A stretch of DNA of 64,000 nt from Flavobacterium sp. (GTDB taxonomy: Bacteria; Bacteroidota; Bacteroidia; Flavobacteriales; Flavobacteriaceae): the NCBI RefSeq assembly GCF_004295795.1, contig NZ_SEBR01000005.1, positions 1 through 64,000 of the forward strand, in the 5' to 3' direction. Under the pieces are notes generated by a model. It saw only the letters and a program-made list of their open reading frames with translations. It was not told the origin of the DNA and made no database searches. A program made the translations under genes and the position numbers. Shown here in pieces: positions 41,709-50,960 of the stretch; the first letter of the stretch is position 1; each line of letters begins with the position of its first letter.

Positions 41709-43049
41709 ATGTCACAATCTATTAATGCCTTTGTTGAGGCAGTGGCGAAAAGAAATCCCAACGAGCCAGAATTCATCCAAGCGGTTCACGAAGTGGCTGA
41801 AACCGTAATTCCATTTATCGAGAAAAACACGAAATACCAAGGCCAGATGTTGCTTGAGCGCATGGTCGAGGCCGAGCGAATCATCACATTCCGCATTTGC
41901 TGGATCGATGACGCCGGAAAGACGCAGGTAAACCGCGGCTACCGCATCCAGATGAACTCTGCGATCGGACCTTATAAAGGTGGTTTGCGTTTTCACCCAT
42001 CGGTTAACCTTTCAATCTTGAAATTCCTTGCTTTCGAGCAGACTTTCAAGAACAGCTTGACAACTTTGCCAATGGGCGGAGGAAAAGGCGGATCTGACTT
42101 TGATCCAAAAGGAAAATCAGATGTGGAAGTGATGCGTTTTTGCCAAGCTTTCATGACAGAATTGGCCAAACACATTGGAGCGGATACTGACGTTCCTGCC
42201 GGAGATATCGGAGTTGGAGGACGCGAGGTCGGATACATGTTCGGACAATACAAAAGATTGCGTAACGAGTTCACCGGCGTTTTGACCGGAAAAGGCATCA
42301 CGTTTGGCGGATCGCTAATCCGGCCGGAAGCGACGGGTTACGGTTGTGTTTATTTCGCTGAATCAATGCTGGGTACAAAAGGCGATTCTTTCAAAGGAAA
42401 AGCGGTTGCGATTTCAGGTTCTGGCAACGTGGCGCAATACGCAGCCGAAAAGGCTACCGAACTTGGAGGAAAAGTCGTCACACTTTCTGATTCGTCAGGT
42501 TATATCTACGACGCAGACGGAATCGATGCCGAGAAATTGGCGCACGTCATGGAAATCAAGAACGAGCGTCGCGAACGCATCAGCGAATACACCAAGAAAT
42601 ATCCGAACGCGAAATTCGTAGAAGGAAAACGTCCTTGGGAAGTGAAATGCGACGTTGCGCTTCCTTGTGCAACCCAAAACGAATTGGATGGAGACGAGGC
42701 GAAAGCGCTTGTTGCCAACGGAGTTCTCGCGGTTGCAGAAGGTGCAAACATGCCATCGACTCCAGAAGCAGTACTCGAATTCCAAAAAGCGAAAATCTTG
42801 TTCGCTCCGGGAAAAGCTTCAAATGCCGGAGGTGTTGCCACTTCAGGTCTTGAAATGTCACAAAACTCGCTTCGTTTGAGCTGGACTCGCGAAGAAGTCG
42901 ACGAGCGTTTGAAGAACATAATGCTGAACATTCACTCGGCTTGCGTGCAATACGGAAAAGACGGTGATTTCATCGATTACGTAAAAGGTGCGAACATTGC
43001 GGGCTTCGTCAAAGTGGCCGATGCGATGCTTGCTCAAGGAGTTGTGTAA
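41709..43049 (+). CDS. gdhA: NADP-specific glutamate dehydrogenase
   Basis: Interconverts glutamate and 2-oxoglutarate plus ammonia. The 446-residue length and GPYKGGLRFHPSVN, LPMGGGKGGSDFDPKGKS and the VPAGDIGVGGREVGYMFG stretch are those of the hexameric bacterial enzyme. The nucleotide fold has SGSGNVAQYAAEKA. Here it may feed on amino-acid nitrogen, in line with the catabolic genes at 56-63 kb. It is the only gene in the transcript, with a probable repressor site just downstream of the promoter. Confidence 0.95.
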   Translation: MSQSINAFVEAVAKRNPNEPEFIQAVHEVAETVIPFIEKNTKYQGQMLLERMVEAERIITFRICWIDDAGKTQVNRGYRIQMNSAIGPYKGGLRFHPSVNLSILKFLAFEQTFKNSLTTLPMGGGKGGSDFDPKGKSDVEVMRFCQAFMTELAKHIGADTDVPAGDIGVGGREVGYMFGQYKRLRNEFTGVLTGKGITFGGSLIRPEATGYGCVYFAESMLGTKGDSFKGKAVAISGSGNVAQYAAEKATELGGKVVTLSDSSGYIYDADGIDAEKLAHVMEIKNERRERISEYTKKYPNAKFVEGKRPWEVKCDVALPCATQNELDGDEAKALVANGVLAVAEGANMPSTPEAVLEFQKAKILFAPGKASNAGGVATSGLEMSQNSLRLSWTREEVDERLKNIMLNIHSACVQYGKDGDFIDYVKGANIAGFVKVADAMLAQGVV

Positions 43050-43069
43050 TCACAATTTCAAGATAATTG

Positions 43070-43103
43070 GAAGTGCTCTCGATTTTCGGGAGCATTTTTT
43101 TTT
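43070..43103 (+). terminator. gdhA terminator
   Basis: The stem TGCTCTCG/CGGGAGCA (imperfect) with a short loop is followed by nine T. Confidence 0.8.
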
Positions 43104-43104
43104 G

Positions 43105-43273
43105 AGACAGATAGATAATAGACGGATAGATAATAGACTTTATCGTTTCCGATTTTTGGCAATGGATTATTTTTTGTTCGCCTATCATCCGCGCAAGCGA
43201 AATCCAATGAAACAGAGATTTTGTAGGACGGACATTTGTTTCCATTATCTATTCGTCTATTATCTATCCGTCT
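43105..43273. repeat. Inverted pair of 15-nt repeat arrays
   Basis: Left arm: AGACAGATAGATAAT (43105-43119), AGACGGATAGATAAT (43120-43134), AGACT. Right arm: 43241-43273, reverse-complement units. AGACGGATAGATAATAGAC at 43120-43138 is matched exactly (19 nt) by its complement at 43255-43273. The 100-bp core has no gene. A TATATTTG minus-7 box for the next gene lies at 43322-43329. Confidence 0.9.
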
Positions 43274-43346
43274 ATAACTATTTAATCGAAAACACGAAAT
43301 CGGCCATATTTCCGTTTACACTATATTTGTTACCCATTCGCTGGCT

Positions 43347-45656
43347 ATGATCAAGAATTACGTTTTGCTTTTCGCGCTTTTGTTCGCTTTTTTCTTCGGA
43401 TTTTCCCAGCAGGCGAATTCGGGTTGGAAAGGCTATTTCTCCTATACCGAAATCAAGGATTTGGCGCAAGGCACGAACAAATTCTACGCCGCGTCAGAGA
43501 ATGCTTTGTTCTCGAAAGATCTGACTTCGAACGTAATCAAGACAATCAATACAGTCGACGGATTGTCGGCTCAGGTAATTTCGGCGGTTTACCACAGTCC
43601 GACGTCGAACCGAACGATTGTCGGATATGAAAACGGGCTCATAAACGTCGTGAACCCTGACGGATCGATCGTGAAAGTCGTCGACATCGTAAACAAACAA
43701 CTTCCGCCTAATATCAAGCGCGTCAACCATTTCACCGAATACAACGGAATCATCTATATTTCGTGCGATTTCGGAATCTGCCAGTACAATCCGGCCAATC
43801 TGCAATTTGGCGATACCTATTATATAGGAACAGGTCCGTCTGAGATCGTCATCAAGCAATCGGCTATTTTCAACGGATTCATTTATGCAGCGACAGCCGA
43901 TTATGGAATCAAGCGCGCCGACGTGACCAATCCGAATCTTATCGACGCCAATCAATGGACGACTGTAACGACAGGTTCTTGGGCTGCGGTGGAAGCGTTC
44001 GGAACGCAACTTATCGCCGTGACTTCAACCGGACAATTGAATCGGCTTAACGGAAATGCTTTTGTCTCTTTCGGAAGTTTGCCCGGAGCGCCACGAGACA
44101 TTCGCGCCACGACCGATTATCTGATCGCGGTCACTGACGGACGCGTCGCGCTTTACAATACGAATTTGGCGGTTGTGGCCCAAGTCTTCAATTACAGCAT
44201 TCCGGAATTTACCTCGACGTTCACTTGCGCAACTGTCGTGAACCAAAATCTTTATATCGGAAGTCTGGCGCAAGGCGTTTACGTGACTTCGGCAACGAGT
44301 CCGGCGATTTTCGAGAACATTTCGCCAGACGGACCAACCAAAAACAACGTGTTTTCACTCAATACACAAACTGCTGATTTGTGGGTGACTTATGGCGATT
44401 ACACCTATTTCTACGATCCCGATCCTTTGCGTTACCTCGGAATCAGCAAATACAACGCCCAAGGTTGGCTCAACAAACCTTATGCTGACGTGCATCCGAC
44501 GGGAAAAGACGCAAATGACTTGGTTCGGATGACTTTCAATCCAAACAATACTTCCCAATTTTACGTGAGTTCGTACCACTCGGGACTTTTGAAATTCGAG
44601 AACGAATCTTTGGTGACTTTGTACGACAATACGAACAGCGAACTCAATTCTTTGGTCGATCCGAATTTTCCCAGTGGCGTAAGTATCCGCGTCGAACAAT
44701 CGGCATTTGACAGCCAGGGAAATCTTTGGACGACGGTTGCAAAAGTCTCCGACGGACTCAAAGTGCTGCGCGCCAACGGAAATTGGGAATCAATCGACAT
44801 GACGCCAATCATCGCCGGATTTTTCCAGGACAGTTACGGTAGAATGCTTATCGACAAGAACAACACGAAATGGATCGTGACTTATGACAACGGTGTGGTC
44901 GCTTACAACGAAGCTTCGGCTGAAAAATACAAGAAAATCACGATGGGTTCCGACTTGGGGAATTTGCCGATACAAGATGCCCGCGCGATCGCCATCGACA
45001 AGCGAAACCAACTTTGGATAGGCACGCGAAAAGGCTTGAGGGTTTTGCCAGGCGTCGACAGGTTCAATGCCGAAGGACAAATGACCACGAATCCGATCAT
45101 CATTCTGGACGACGACGGCGTTGCCCAGGAATTGTTATACGAACAAGCCGTGAATGACATTTGCGTGGACGGCGCGAACAACAAATGGATAGGAACGGTC
45201 GATTCGGGCGTTTTCATGGTTTCTCCTGACGGACAACAAACGCTGCACCACTTCACGATCGCGAATTCGCCCTTGCCAAGCAACGCAATAAATGACATCG
45301 AAATAAACGGACAAACGGGCGAAGTCTACATCGCCACTGACAAAGGTTTGGTATCGTTCAAAGGCGTGAATACTGACCCGAAAGGCGACTTGAACAGCGT
45401 TTATGTGTATCCGAATCCGGTTAGGCCAGGATTTGCCGGTACGGTCAAAATTGCCAATCTCGTCGACAAAGCCAACGTAAAAGTCACTGACATCGCCGGA
45501 AATCTCGTTTTCGAGAAAACCGCGGAAGGCGGCACGGTAGAATGGGACACGACTGCATTCGGGAAGTACCGAGTGGCTTCGGGTGTTTACATGATTTTTA
45601 TCGCGACCGACGACGGATCTGAAACCAAAGTCAAAAAAGTGATGGTCGTGCGATGA
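43347..45656 (+). CDS. porZ: PorZ-type beta-propeller protein of the type IX secretion system
   Basis: A 769-residue exported protein: signal peptide (cut after GFSQ), two seven-bladed-like propellers (about 20-350 and 355-660; blades such as SWAAVEAFGTQLIAVTSTGQL and NNKWIGTVDSGVFMVSPDG), and a C-terminal type A sorting domain (about 690-769) beginning VYVYPNPVRPG. In Porphyromonas PorZ is part of the cell-surface attachment complex that hands A-LPS to secreted proteins. The presence of the gene implies a T9SS in this organism. The first codon lies about 18 nt after the minus-7 box. Confidence 0.85.
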   Translation: MIKNYVLLFALLFAFFFGFSQQANSGWKGYFSYTEIKDLAQGTNKFYAASENALFSKDLTSNVIKTINTVDGLSAQVISAVYHSPTSNRTIVGYENGLINVVNPDGSIVKVVDIVNKQLPPNIKRVNHFTEYNGIIYISCDFGICQYNPANLQFGDTYYIGTGPSEIVIKQSAIFNGFIYAATADYGIKRADVTNPNLIDANQWTTVTTGSWAAVEAFGTQLIAVTSTGQLNRLNGNAFVSFGSLPGAPRDIRATTDYLIAVTDGRVALYNTNLAVVAQVFNYSIPEFTSTFTCATVVNQNLYIGSLAQGVYVTSATSPAIFENISPDGPTKNNVFSLNTQTADLWVTYGDYTYFYDPDPLRYLGISKYNAQGWLNKPYADVHPTGKDANDLVRMTFNPNNTSQFYVSSYHSGLLKFENESLVTLYDNTNSELNSLVDPNFPSGVSIRVEQSAFDSQGNLWTTVAKVSDGLKVLRANGNWESIDMTPIIAGFFQDSYGRMLIDKNNTKWIVTYDNGVVAYNEASAEKYKKITMGSDLGNLPIQDARAIAIDKRNQLWIGTRKGLRVLPGVDRFNAEGQMTTNPIIILDDDGVAQELLYEQAVNDICVDGANNKWIGTVDSGVFMVSPDGQQTLHHFTIANSPLPSNAINDIEINGQTGEVYIATDKGLVSFKGVNTDPKGDLNSVYVYPNPVRPGFAGTVKIANLVDKANVKVTDIAGNLVFEKTAEGGTVEWDTTAFGKYRVASGVYMIFIATDDGSETKVKKVMVVR

Positions 45657-45658
45657 GC

Positions 45659-45693
45659 AATTATTAATTATTCATTACTAATTATTAATTCAT
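45659..45693. repeat. Heptamer array (AATTATT) before recO
   Basis: Five heptamers (AATTATT, AATTATT, CATTACT, AATTATT, AATTCAT) begin 2 nt after the porZ stop and end one nt before the TTG start of recO. No opposing arm is visible. Confidence 0.75.
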
Positions 45694-45694
45694 T

Positions 45695-46408
45695 TTGCGC
45701 GTCACCACAAAAGCCATCGTCATTTCTTCACTGAAATATCAGGACAAAAGCCTGATCGTGAAATGTTTTACCCAATCTGACGGACTCAAATCCTACTTCG
45801 TGCACAACGCTTTTTCCTCGAGAAGTGCGACTCGAAAAACCGCTTATTTCCAGCCGCTTTCGATCTTGGAAGTCGAGGCGAACCACAAGAACAAAGGCAC
45901 GCTCGAGACTTTCAAGGAAATTCGGTTGGCAACGCCTTATGTTACGGTCGCTTCGGACGTGATCAAGAGCACGATCGCGATTTTCCTTTCGGAAGTTTTG
46001 CACCACAGCATTCGGGAGGAAGAAAAAAACGAAGCGCTTTTCGAATTTCTGGAAACGGCCTTGATGTGGTTCGATACGCACGATGAGGTCGCGAATTTCC
46101 ATTTGATCGTATTGCTTCAGGCGACGAAGTTTCTCGGGTTTTATCCGGCTACTTCAAAAAAGGGCGAGCGCTATTTCGAGATGATTGAGGGTGTTTTTTC
46201 CGATTCGCTTGCGGTTTCGACTTTGGACGAAAATGAAACGCATTTGTTCAAACGGCTTATGGCCTTGAAATTCGATTCCGACCAAAAGGTGTTTTCAGGA
46301 AACGAACGCTCGCAATTGCTCAAGACGCTTTTGGATTATTACGCCTTTCACCTCGACGGATTCAAGCGCCCAAAATCGCTTGACGTCTTAAAAGAAGTTT
46401 TTTCATGA
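45695..46408 (+). CDS. recO: DNA repair protein RecO
   Basis: A 237-residue protein of recombination repair, which anneals ssDNA and loads RecA with RecR. The N-terminal OB-fold sequence VTTKAIVISSLKYQDKSLIV is typical of the Bacteroidota family. No ATG is in frame near the start. TTG at 45695 gives M-R-V-T-T-K, aligned with the family start. The repeat array abuts it. The end overlaps the next gene by 4 bp. Confidence 0.9.
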   Translation: MRVTTKAIVISSLKYQDKSLIVKCFTQSDGLKSYFVHNAFSSRSATRKTAYFQPLSILEVEANHKNKGTLETFKEIRLATPYVTVASDVIKSTIAIFLSEVLHHSIREEEKNEALFEFLETALMWFDTHDEVANFHLIVLLQATKFLGFYPATSKKGERYFEMIEGVFSDSLAVSTLDENETHLFKRLMALKFDSDQKVFSGNERSQLLKTLLDYYAFHLDGFKRPKSLDVLKEVFS

Positions 46409-46782
46409 CCTTCCGACGCAATTATTTCCTGCTTTTTGTAGCGCTTTTCGTCACCGAAATCCTGATTGCGCTTTTCGTTCACGATTCTATAATTCGGCCT
46501 TATGTGGGCGACTTGTTGGTTGTGATCTTGATTTACGCTTTTGTTCGCAGTTTTCTCAAAATCTCGGTTAATACTGCAGCTTTCGGAACTTTGATGTTTG
46601 CTTTTTTGGTTGAATTTCTCCAGTATTTGCAAATCGTCGACAGGTTGGATTTGCGCGACAACAAAGTTGCAAGAATCGTGATCGGGACATCTTTTTCGTG
46701 GGAAGATCTGGCGATGTACGCCATTGGGATTCTAGTTGTTCTTTTAGCTGAAAAGGTGATTTGGAATTCGCGCCCGCGTTAG
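46405..46782 (+). CDS. DUF2809 family membrane protein
   Basis: A 125-residue protein with four predicted membrane spans (FLLFVALFVTEILIALFV, YVGDLLVVILIYAFVRSFL, AAFGTLMFAFLVEFLQYLQ and LAMYAIGILVVLLAEKV). The pattern matches the DUF2809 family; role unknown. It overlaps the recO stop (ATGA) and is followed by a repeat element. Confidence 0.85.
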   Translation: MTFRRNYFLLFVALFVTEILIALFVHDSIIRPYVGDLLVVILIYAFVRSFLKISVNTAAFGTLMFAFLVEFLQYLQIVDRLDLRDNKVARIVIGTSFSWEDLAMYAIGILVVLLAEKVIWNSRPR

Positions 46783-46783
46783 G

Positions 46784-46885
46784 GGTTGCAGCGGCATCCT
46801 TTTGCGATTCCGATTTTTGTGAAACACCGATGGTTTCCCGCAAAAGATACAGCGGAAAGCCCGGCGACGGCCTGCGGCTGCAACC
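46784..46885. repeat. Interspersed intergenic element with nested inverted ends
   Basis: Outer ends GGTTGCAG (46784-46791) and CTGCAACC (46878-46885) are perfect inverted copies. Inner CTTTTGCG and CGCAAAAG are inverted too. It contains GCAGCGGCATCC and ACAGCGGAAAGCCC. A second copy in the other orientation is at 10001-10143. The following 230 bp up to ileS show no gene. Confidence 0.65.
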
Positions 46886-47116
46886 GCATTCTACTATGTA
46901 CTTTCTGGCCGGCGCAACGCCCAAACATTCAAAATCTTGCGTTTGCCCAAAGCTTTGATTGTTAGTGAAATGTGATTTTTAGGTAAATTTCGTAAACAGG
47001 TTTTCATAAAACGCTGTTATTCATCGCTAAAAATCTGTAATACCGCAGAAACACAGGCTTTAACACCAATTTAAATATTTTTTTGATTACATTCGCGCGT
47101 TTTATAAATGCACCAA

Positions 47117-50100
47117 ATGAACGCCAAATTTACGGAATACAAAGGGCTCGATTTGCCGACAGTCGCATCTGAAGTCCTCGATTTCTGGAAGAAGAATCAA
47201 ATTTTCGAGCAAAGTGTAACCAGCCGCGAAGGCGCGCAACCTTATGTTTTCTTTGAAGGTCCGCCGTCGGCTAATGGTTTGCCCGGAATTCACCACGTCA
47301 TGGCGCGTGCGATCAAGGATATTTTTTGCCGATACAAAACCCAGAAAGGTTTCCAGGTAAAACGTAAAGCAGGTTGGGATACGCACGGTTTGCCGGTAGA
47401 ACTAGGAACTGAGAAAGAACTTGGCATCACCAAAGAAGACATCGGCAAGAAGATCACCGTTGAAGAATACAACGAAGCCTGCAAGCGCACGGTTATGCGT
47501 TACACCGACGTTTGGAACGACCTCACCGAAAAAATGGGGTATTGGGTAGACATGCAAGATCCTTACGTGACTTACGAACCCAAATACATGGAAACGGTTT
47601 GGTGGTTGCTCAAACAGATTTACGACAAGAATTTACTTTATAAAGGTTATACGATCCAACCTTATTCGCCCAAGGCCGGAACTGGTTTGAGCTCTCACGA
47701 AGTGAACCAACCTGGCGCTTACCGTGATGTGACCGATACTACGATCGTTGCCCAATTCAAGACTTTGCCGGAAACGCTTCCTGGCTTTTTGCAAGGTTTT
47801 GGAGACGTTCACTTTATGGCTTGGACAACGACGCCGTGGACTTTGCCTTCGAATACAGCTTTGACGGTCGGGCCAAAAATCGATTACGTTCTGGTCAGGA
47901 CGTTCAACCAATATACGTTTGAACCGATCAATGTCGTTTTGGCGAAGAATTTGGTTGGAAAGCAATTCGGTAAAAATTATGTCGAGTCTGGTGATTTCGA
48001 TACTTACAAAGCCGGTGACAAGCAAATTCCGTATCAGGTTCTGACCGAGTTCAAAGGTTCGGATGTTGTCGGAATCAAATATGAGCAATTGTTGCCATAC
48101 GCGCTTCCGTACCAAAATCCTGAAAATGCTTTCCGCGTGATTTCTGGCGATTTCGTTACAACCGAAGACGGAACCGGAATCGTGCACACCGCGCCAACAT
48201 TTGGTGCAGACGATGCCAAGGTTGCAAAAGAAGCTTCGCCTGAAGTTCCGCCGATGCTCGTTTTGGACGAATTCGGAAATCCTGTGCCACTTGTCGATTT
48301 ACAAGGGAAATTCACGAATCATCTAGAAAGTCTGGACAACCCGAACGGAAACGCTTTGCAGCTTTCGGGCAAATATGTCAAGAACGAATATTACGACGCC
48401 GGAACTGCGCCGGAGCGTTCAGCCGATGTCGAGATTTCAATCTATCTCAAGGAAAACAACAACGCTTTCAAGGTCGAGAAATACGTCCACAGTTATCCGC
48501 ATTCGTGGCGAACGGACGAGCCGCTTTTGTATTATCCGCTGGATTCCTGGTTCATCAAAATGACCGAAGTTAAAGAGCGGATGTTCGATTTGAATGACGA
48601 AATCAACTGGAAACCAAAAGCCACAGGCGAAGGCCGATTCGGTAATTGGCTCAAAAATGCCAATGACTGGAATTTGTCGCGCTCGCGTTATTGGGGAATT
48701 CCGTTGCCGATTTGGCGCACCGAAGACAAATCTGAGGAAATCATCATCGGATCGGTAGAAGAATTATACAACGAAATCGAGAAATCGATCGCGGCCGGAA
48801 TCCAGTCTGAAAATCCATTCAAAGGTTTCGAGGCCGGAAATATGTCCGAAGAAAATTACAAATTGGTCGATCTGCACAAAAATGTGGTCGATGCGATCAC
48901 GTTGGTTTCGGCCTCGGGCAAGCCGATGAAACGCGAAAGCGACTTGATCGACGTTTGGTTCGATTCGGGCGCGATGCCTTATGCGCAATGGCATTATCCG
49001 TTCGAGAACAAGGACAAAATTGATGCAAAGAAAGATTTTCCAGCCGATTTCATTGCCGAAGGTGTCGACCAGACGCGTGGTTGGTTCTATACTTTGCACG
49101 CGATCGGAACTTTGGTTTTTGATTCTGTAGCTTATAAAAACGTGGTTTCAAACGGACTCGTTCTCGATAAAAACGGACAGAAAATGTCCAAGCGACTCGG
49201 GAACGCGGTCGATCCTTTCACGACTTTGGGCGAATTCGGTGCCGATGCCACGCGTTGGTACATGATCTCGAACGCGAATCCTTGGGACAACCTCAAATTC
49301 GACCTTGAAGGCGTGGCAGAAGTGCGTCGCAAGTTCTTCGGAACACTTTATAATACGTACAGTTTCTTTGCGTTATACGCCAATATCGACGGTTTCAAGT
49401 ATTCTGAAGCGGAAATCCCGATGGACGATCGACCTGAAATCGACCGATGGATCATTTCGGAATTGAACACTTTGGTAAAAGACGTCGATTCGTTCTACGC
49501 CGATTACGAGCCTACGAAAGCCGCGCGCGCAATTTCCGATTTCGTGCAGGAAAACCTGTCGAACTGGTACGTGCGTTTGTGCCGCAGACGTTTCTGGAAA
49601 GGCGAATATGCATCTGACAAAATCGCGGCTTACCAGACGCTTTATACGTGTTTGGTTACGGTTGCGAAGCTTGGTGCGCCAATCGCTCCGTTCTACATGG
49701 ATCAGCTTTATCGCGACCTCAATAATTTAACGCAAAAGGAAAATTTCGACAGCGTTCACCTCGCAAAATTTCCGGAATTTGTCGACAACTTTGTTAATAA
49801 AACGCTAGAGAGCAAAATGGGCAAGGCGCAGACGATTTCGTCCCTTGTACTATCGCTCAGAAAGAAGGAAATGATCAAGGTGCGCCAACCGTTGCAAAAG
49901 GTTATGATTCCTGTGCTTGACGCAAATCAGAAGGCTGAAATCGAAGCGGTTTCCGACCTTATCAAGGCCGAGGTTAACGTGAAAGAAGTGGAACTTTTGG
50001 ACGATGCGTCGGGCGTGCTCGTAAAGCAGATCAAACCGAATTTCAAGGCGCTCGGACCGCGTTTTGGAAAAGATATGGGATTGATTTCCAAAGAAATACA

Positions 50101-50536
50101 AGGTTTTGATCAAGAGCAGATCGCAGAATTGGAACGCAATGGCGAACTGACGCTTGTCATATCGGGAAAAGATACTACTTTAACATCCGCTGATGTCGAA
50201 ATATCTTCACAGGATATCGAAGGCTGGCTCGTCGCGAATTCAGGCACAATAACTGTAGCTCTGGATATTACGATTACCGACGAACTCAGGAACGAAGGCA
50301 TCGCGCGCGAACTTGTGAACCGCATCCAGAACATGAGAAAGGATTCGGGTTATGAAGTGACCGACAAGATCAAAGTGGAAATTCAGAGCGAGAAATCACT
50401 CGACAAGGCCATAAATGATTTCGGGCAATACATCAAAGACGAAACACTAACCAAGGAACTGGTCATCAGTGAGAAAGTTGACGGTTCCGATGTCGAATTC
50501 GACGATATCAAAACATCAGTATTAATCTCAAAATAA
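47117..50536 (+). CDS. ileS: Isoleucine-tRNA ligase, type 2-like, GxHH signature
   Basis: Charges tRNA-Ile. 1139 residues, longer than the type 1 enzyme and typical of the Bacteroidota/eukaryote-like (IleRS2) lineage. Order of parts: class I core with PPSANGLPGIHHVMAR (about 49-64), the editing domain (TTTPWTLPSNTAL), KMSKRLGN about residue 690, an anticodon domain and a long C-terminal extension. The first signature is GIHH at residues 57-60 rather than HxGH. The GxHH swap is known from IleRS2 forms that are very resistant to mupirocin. ATG 47117 is preferred over 47108 by comparison with MxxKFTEYKGLDLP relatives. Confidence 0.95.
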   Translation: MNAKFTEYKGLDLPTVASEVLDFWKKNQIFEQSVTSREGAQPYVFFEGPPSANGLPGIHHVMARAIKDIFCRYKTQKGFQVKRKAGWDTHGLPVELGTEKELGITKEDIGKKITVEEYNEACKRTVMRYTDVWNDLTEKMGYWVDMQDPYVTYEPKYMETVWWLLKQIYDKNLLYKGYTIQPYSPKAGTGLSSHEVNQPGAYRDVTDTTIVAQFKTLPETLPGFLQGFGDVHFMAWTTTPWTLPSNTALTVGPKIDYVLVRTFNQYTFEPINVVLAKNLVGKQFGKNYVESGDFDTYKAGDKQIPYQVLTEFKGSDVVGIKYEQLLPYALPYQNPENAFRVISGDFVTTEDGTGIVHTAPTFGADDAKVAKEASPEVPPMLVLDEFGNPVPLVDLQGKFTNHLESLDNPNGNALQLSGKYVKNEYYDAGTAPERSADVEISIYLKENNNAFKVEKYVHSYPHSWRTDEPLLYYPLDSWFIKMTEVKERMFDLNDEINWKPKATGEGRFGNWLKNANDWNLSRSRYWGIPLPIWRTEDKSEEIIIGSVEELYNEIEKSIAAGIQSENPFKGFEAGNMSEENYKLVDLHKNVVDAITLVSASGKPMKRESDLIDVWFDSGAMPYAQWHYPFENKDKIDAKKDFPADFIAEGVDQTRGWFYTLHAIGTLVFDSVAYKNVVSNGLVLDKNGQKMSKRLGNAVDPFTTLGEFGADATRWYMISNANPWDNLKFDLEGVAEVRRKFFGTLYNTYSFFALYANIDGFKYSEAEIPMDDRPEIDRWIISELNTLVKDVDSFYADYEPTKAARAISDFVQENLSNWYVRLCRRRFWKGEYASDKIAAYQTLYTCLVTVAKLGAPIAPFYMDQLYRDLNNLTQKENFDSVHLAKFPEFVDNFVNKTLESKMGKAQTISSLVLSLRKKEMIKVRQPLQKVMIPVLDANQKAEIEAVSDLIKAEVNVKEVELLDDASGVLVKQIKPNFKALGPRFGKDMGLISKEIQGFDQEQIAELERNGELTLVISGKDTTLTSADVEISSQDIEGWLVANSGTITVALDITITDELRNEGIARELVNRIQNMRKDSGYEVTDKIKVEIQSEKSLDKAINDFGQYIKDETLTKELVISEKVDGSDVEFDDIKTSVLISK

Positions 50537-50545
50537 CTAAACGAA

Positions 50546-50926
50546 ATGGTAGATGAAAAGATAAGATACTCCGATGCCGATTTGGCGGAGTTCAAGGAAA
50601 TTATTCTGAAAAAGATTGAAAAGGCCAAAGCAGATCTTGACCTTATAAAAAGCGCCTACATGAACGACTTGAACAACGGCACAGACGACACGTCGCCAAC
50701 GTTCAAGGCATTCGAGGAAGGAAGCGAAACCATGTCAAAGGAGGCGAACTCACAATTGGCGATCCGTCAGGAGAAGTTCATCCGCGACTTGAAGAACGCG
50801 CTTTTCAGAGTAGAGAACAAGACGTACGGAATTTGCAAAGTGACCGGAAAACTCATCGGGAAAGACCGTTTGAAGATCGTTCCTCACGCAACAATGAGTA
50901 TCGAGGCGAAAAACTTGCAGCGATAA
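50546..50926 (+). CDS. TraR/DksA-like protein without a full zinc site
   Basis: A 126-residue protein with the DksA-type layout: an N-terminal coiled coil (about 10-60, rich in Lys/Glu) and a C-terminal TYGICKVTGKLIGKDRLKIVPHAT segment. The four Cys of the DksA zinc finger are mostly replaced; only one Cys remains. DksA proteins bind RNA polymerase; in Bacteroidota zinc-free variants are common, and the exact role is open. It starts 9 bp after the ileS stop, in the same transcript. Confidence 0.85.
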   Translation: MVDEKIRYSDADLAEFKEIILKKIEKAKADLDLIKSAYMNDLNNGTDDTSPTFKAFEEGSETMSKEANSQLAIRQEKFIRDLKNALFRVENKTYGICKVTGKLIGKDRLKIVPHATMSIEAKNLQR

Positions 50927-50930
50927 CGAG

Positions 50931-50955
50931 AAAGCCCTGAAAAAGGGCTTTTTTA
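50931..50955 (+). terminator. Terminator after the DksA-like gene
   Basis: The stem AAAGCCCT/AGGGCTTT is followed by a T tract, 5 nt after the stop. Confidence 0.85.
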
Positions 50956-50960
50956 TTGCC

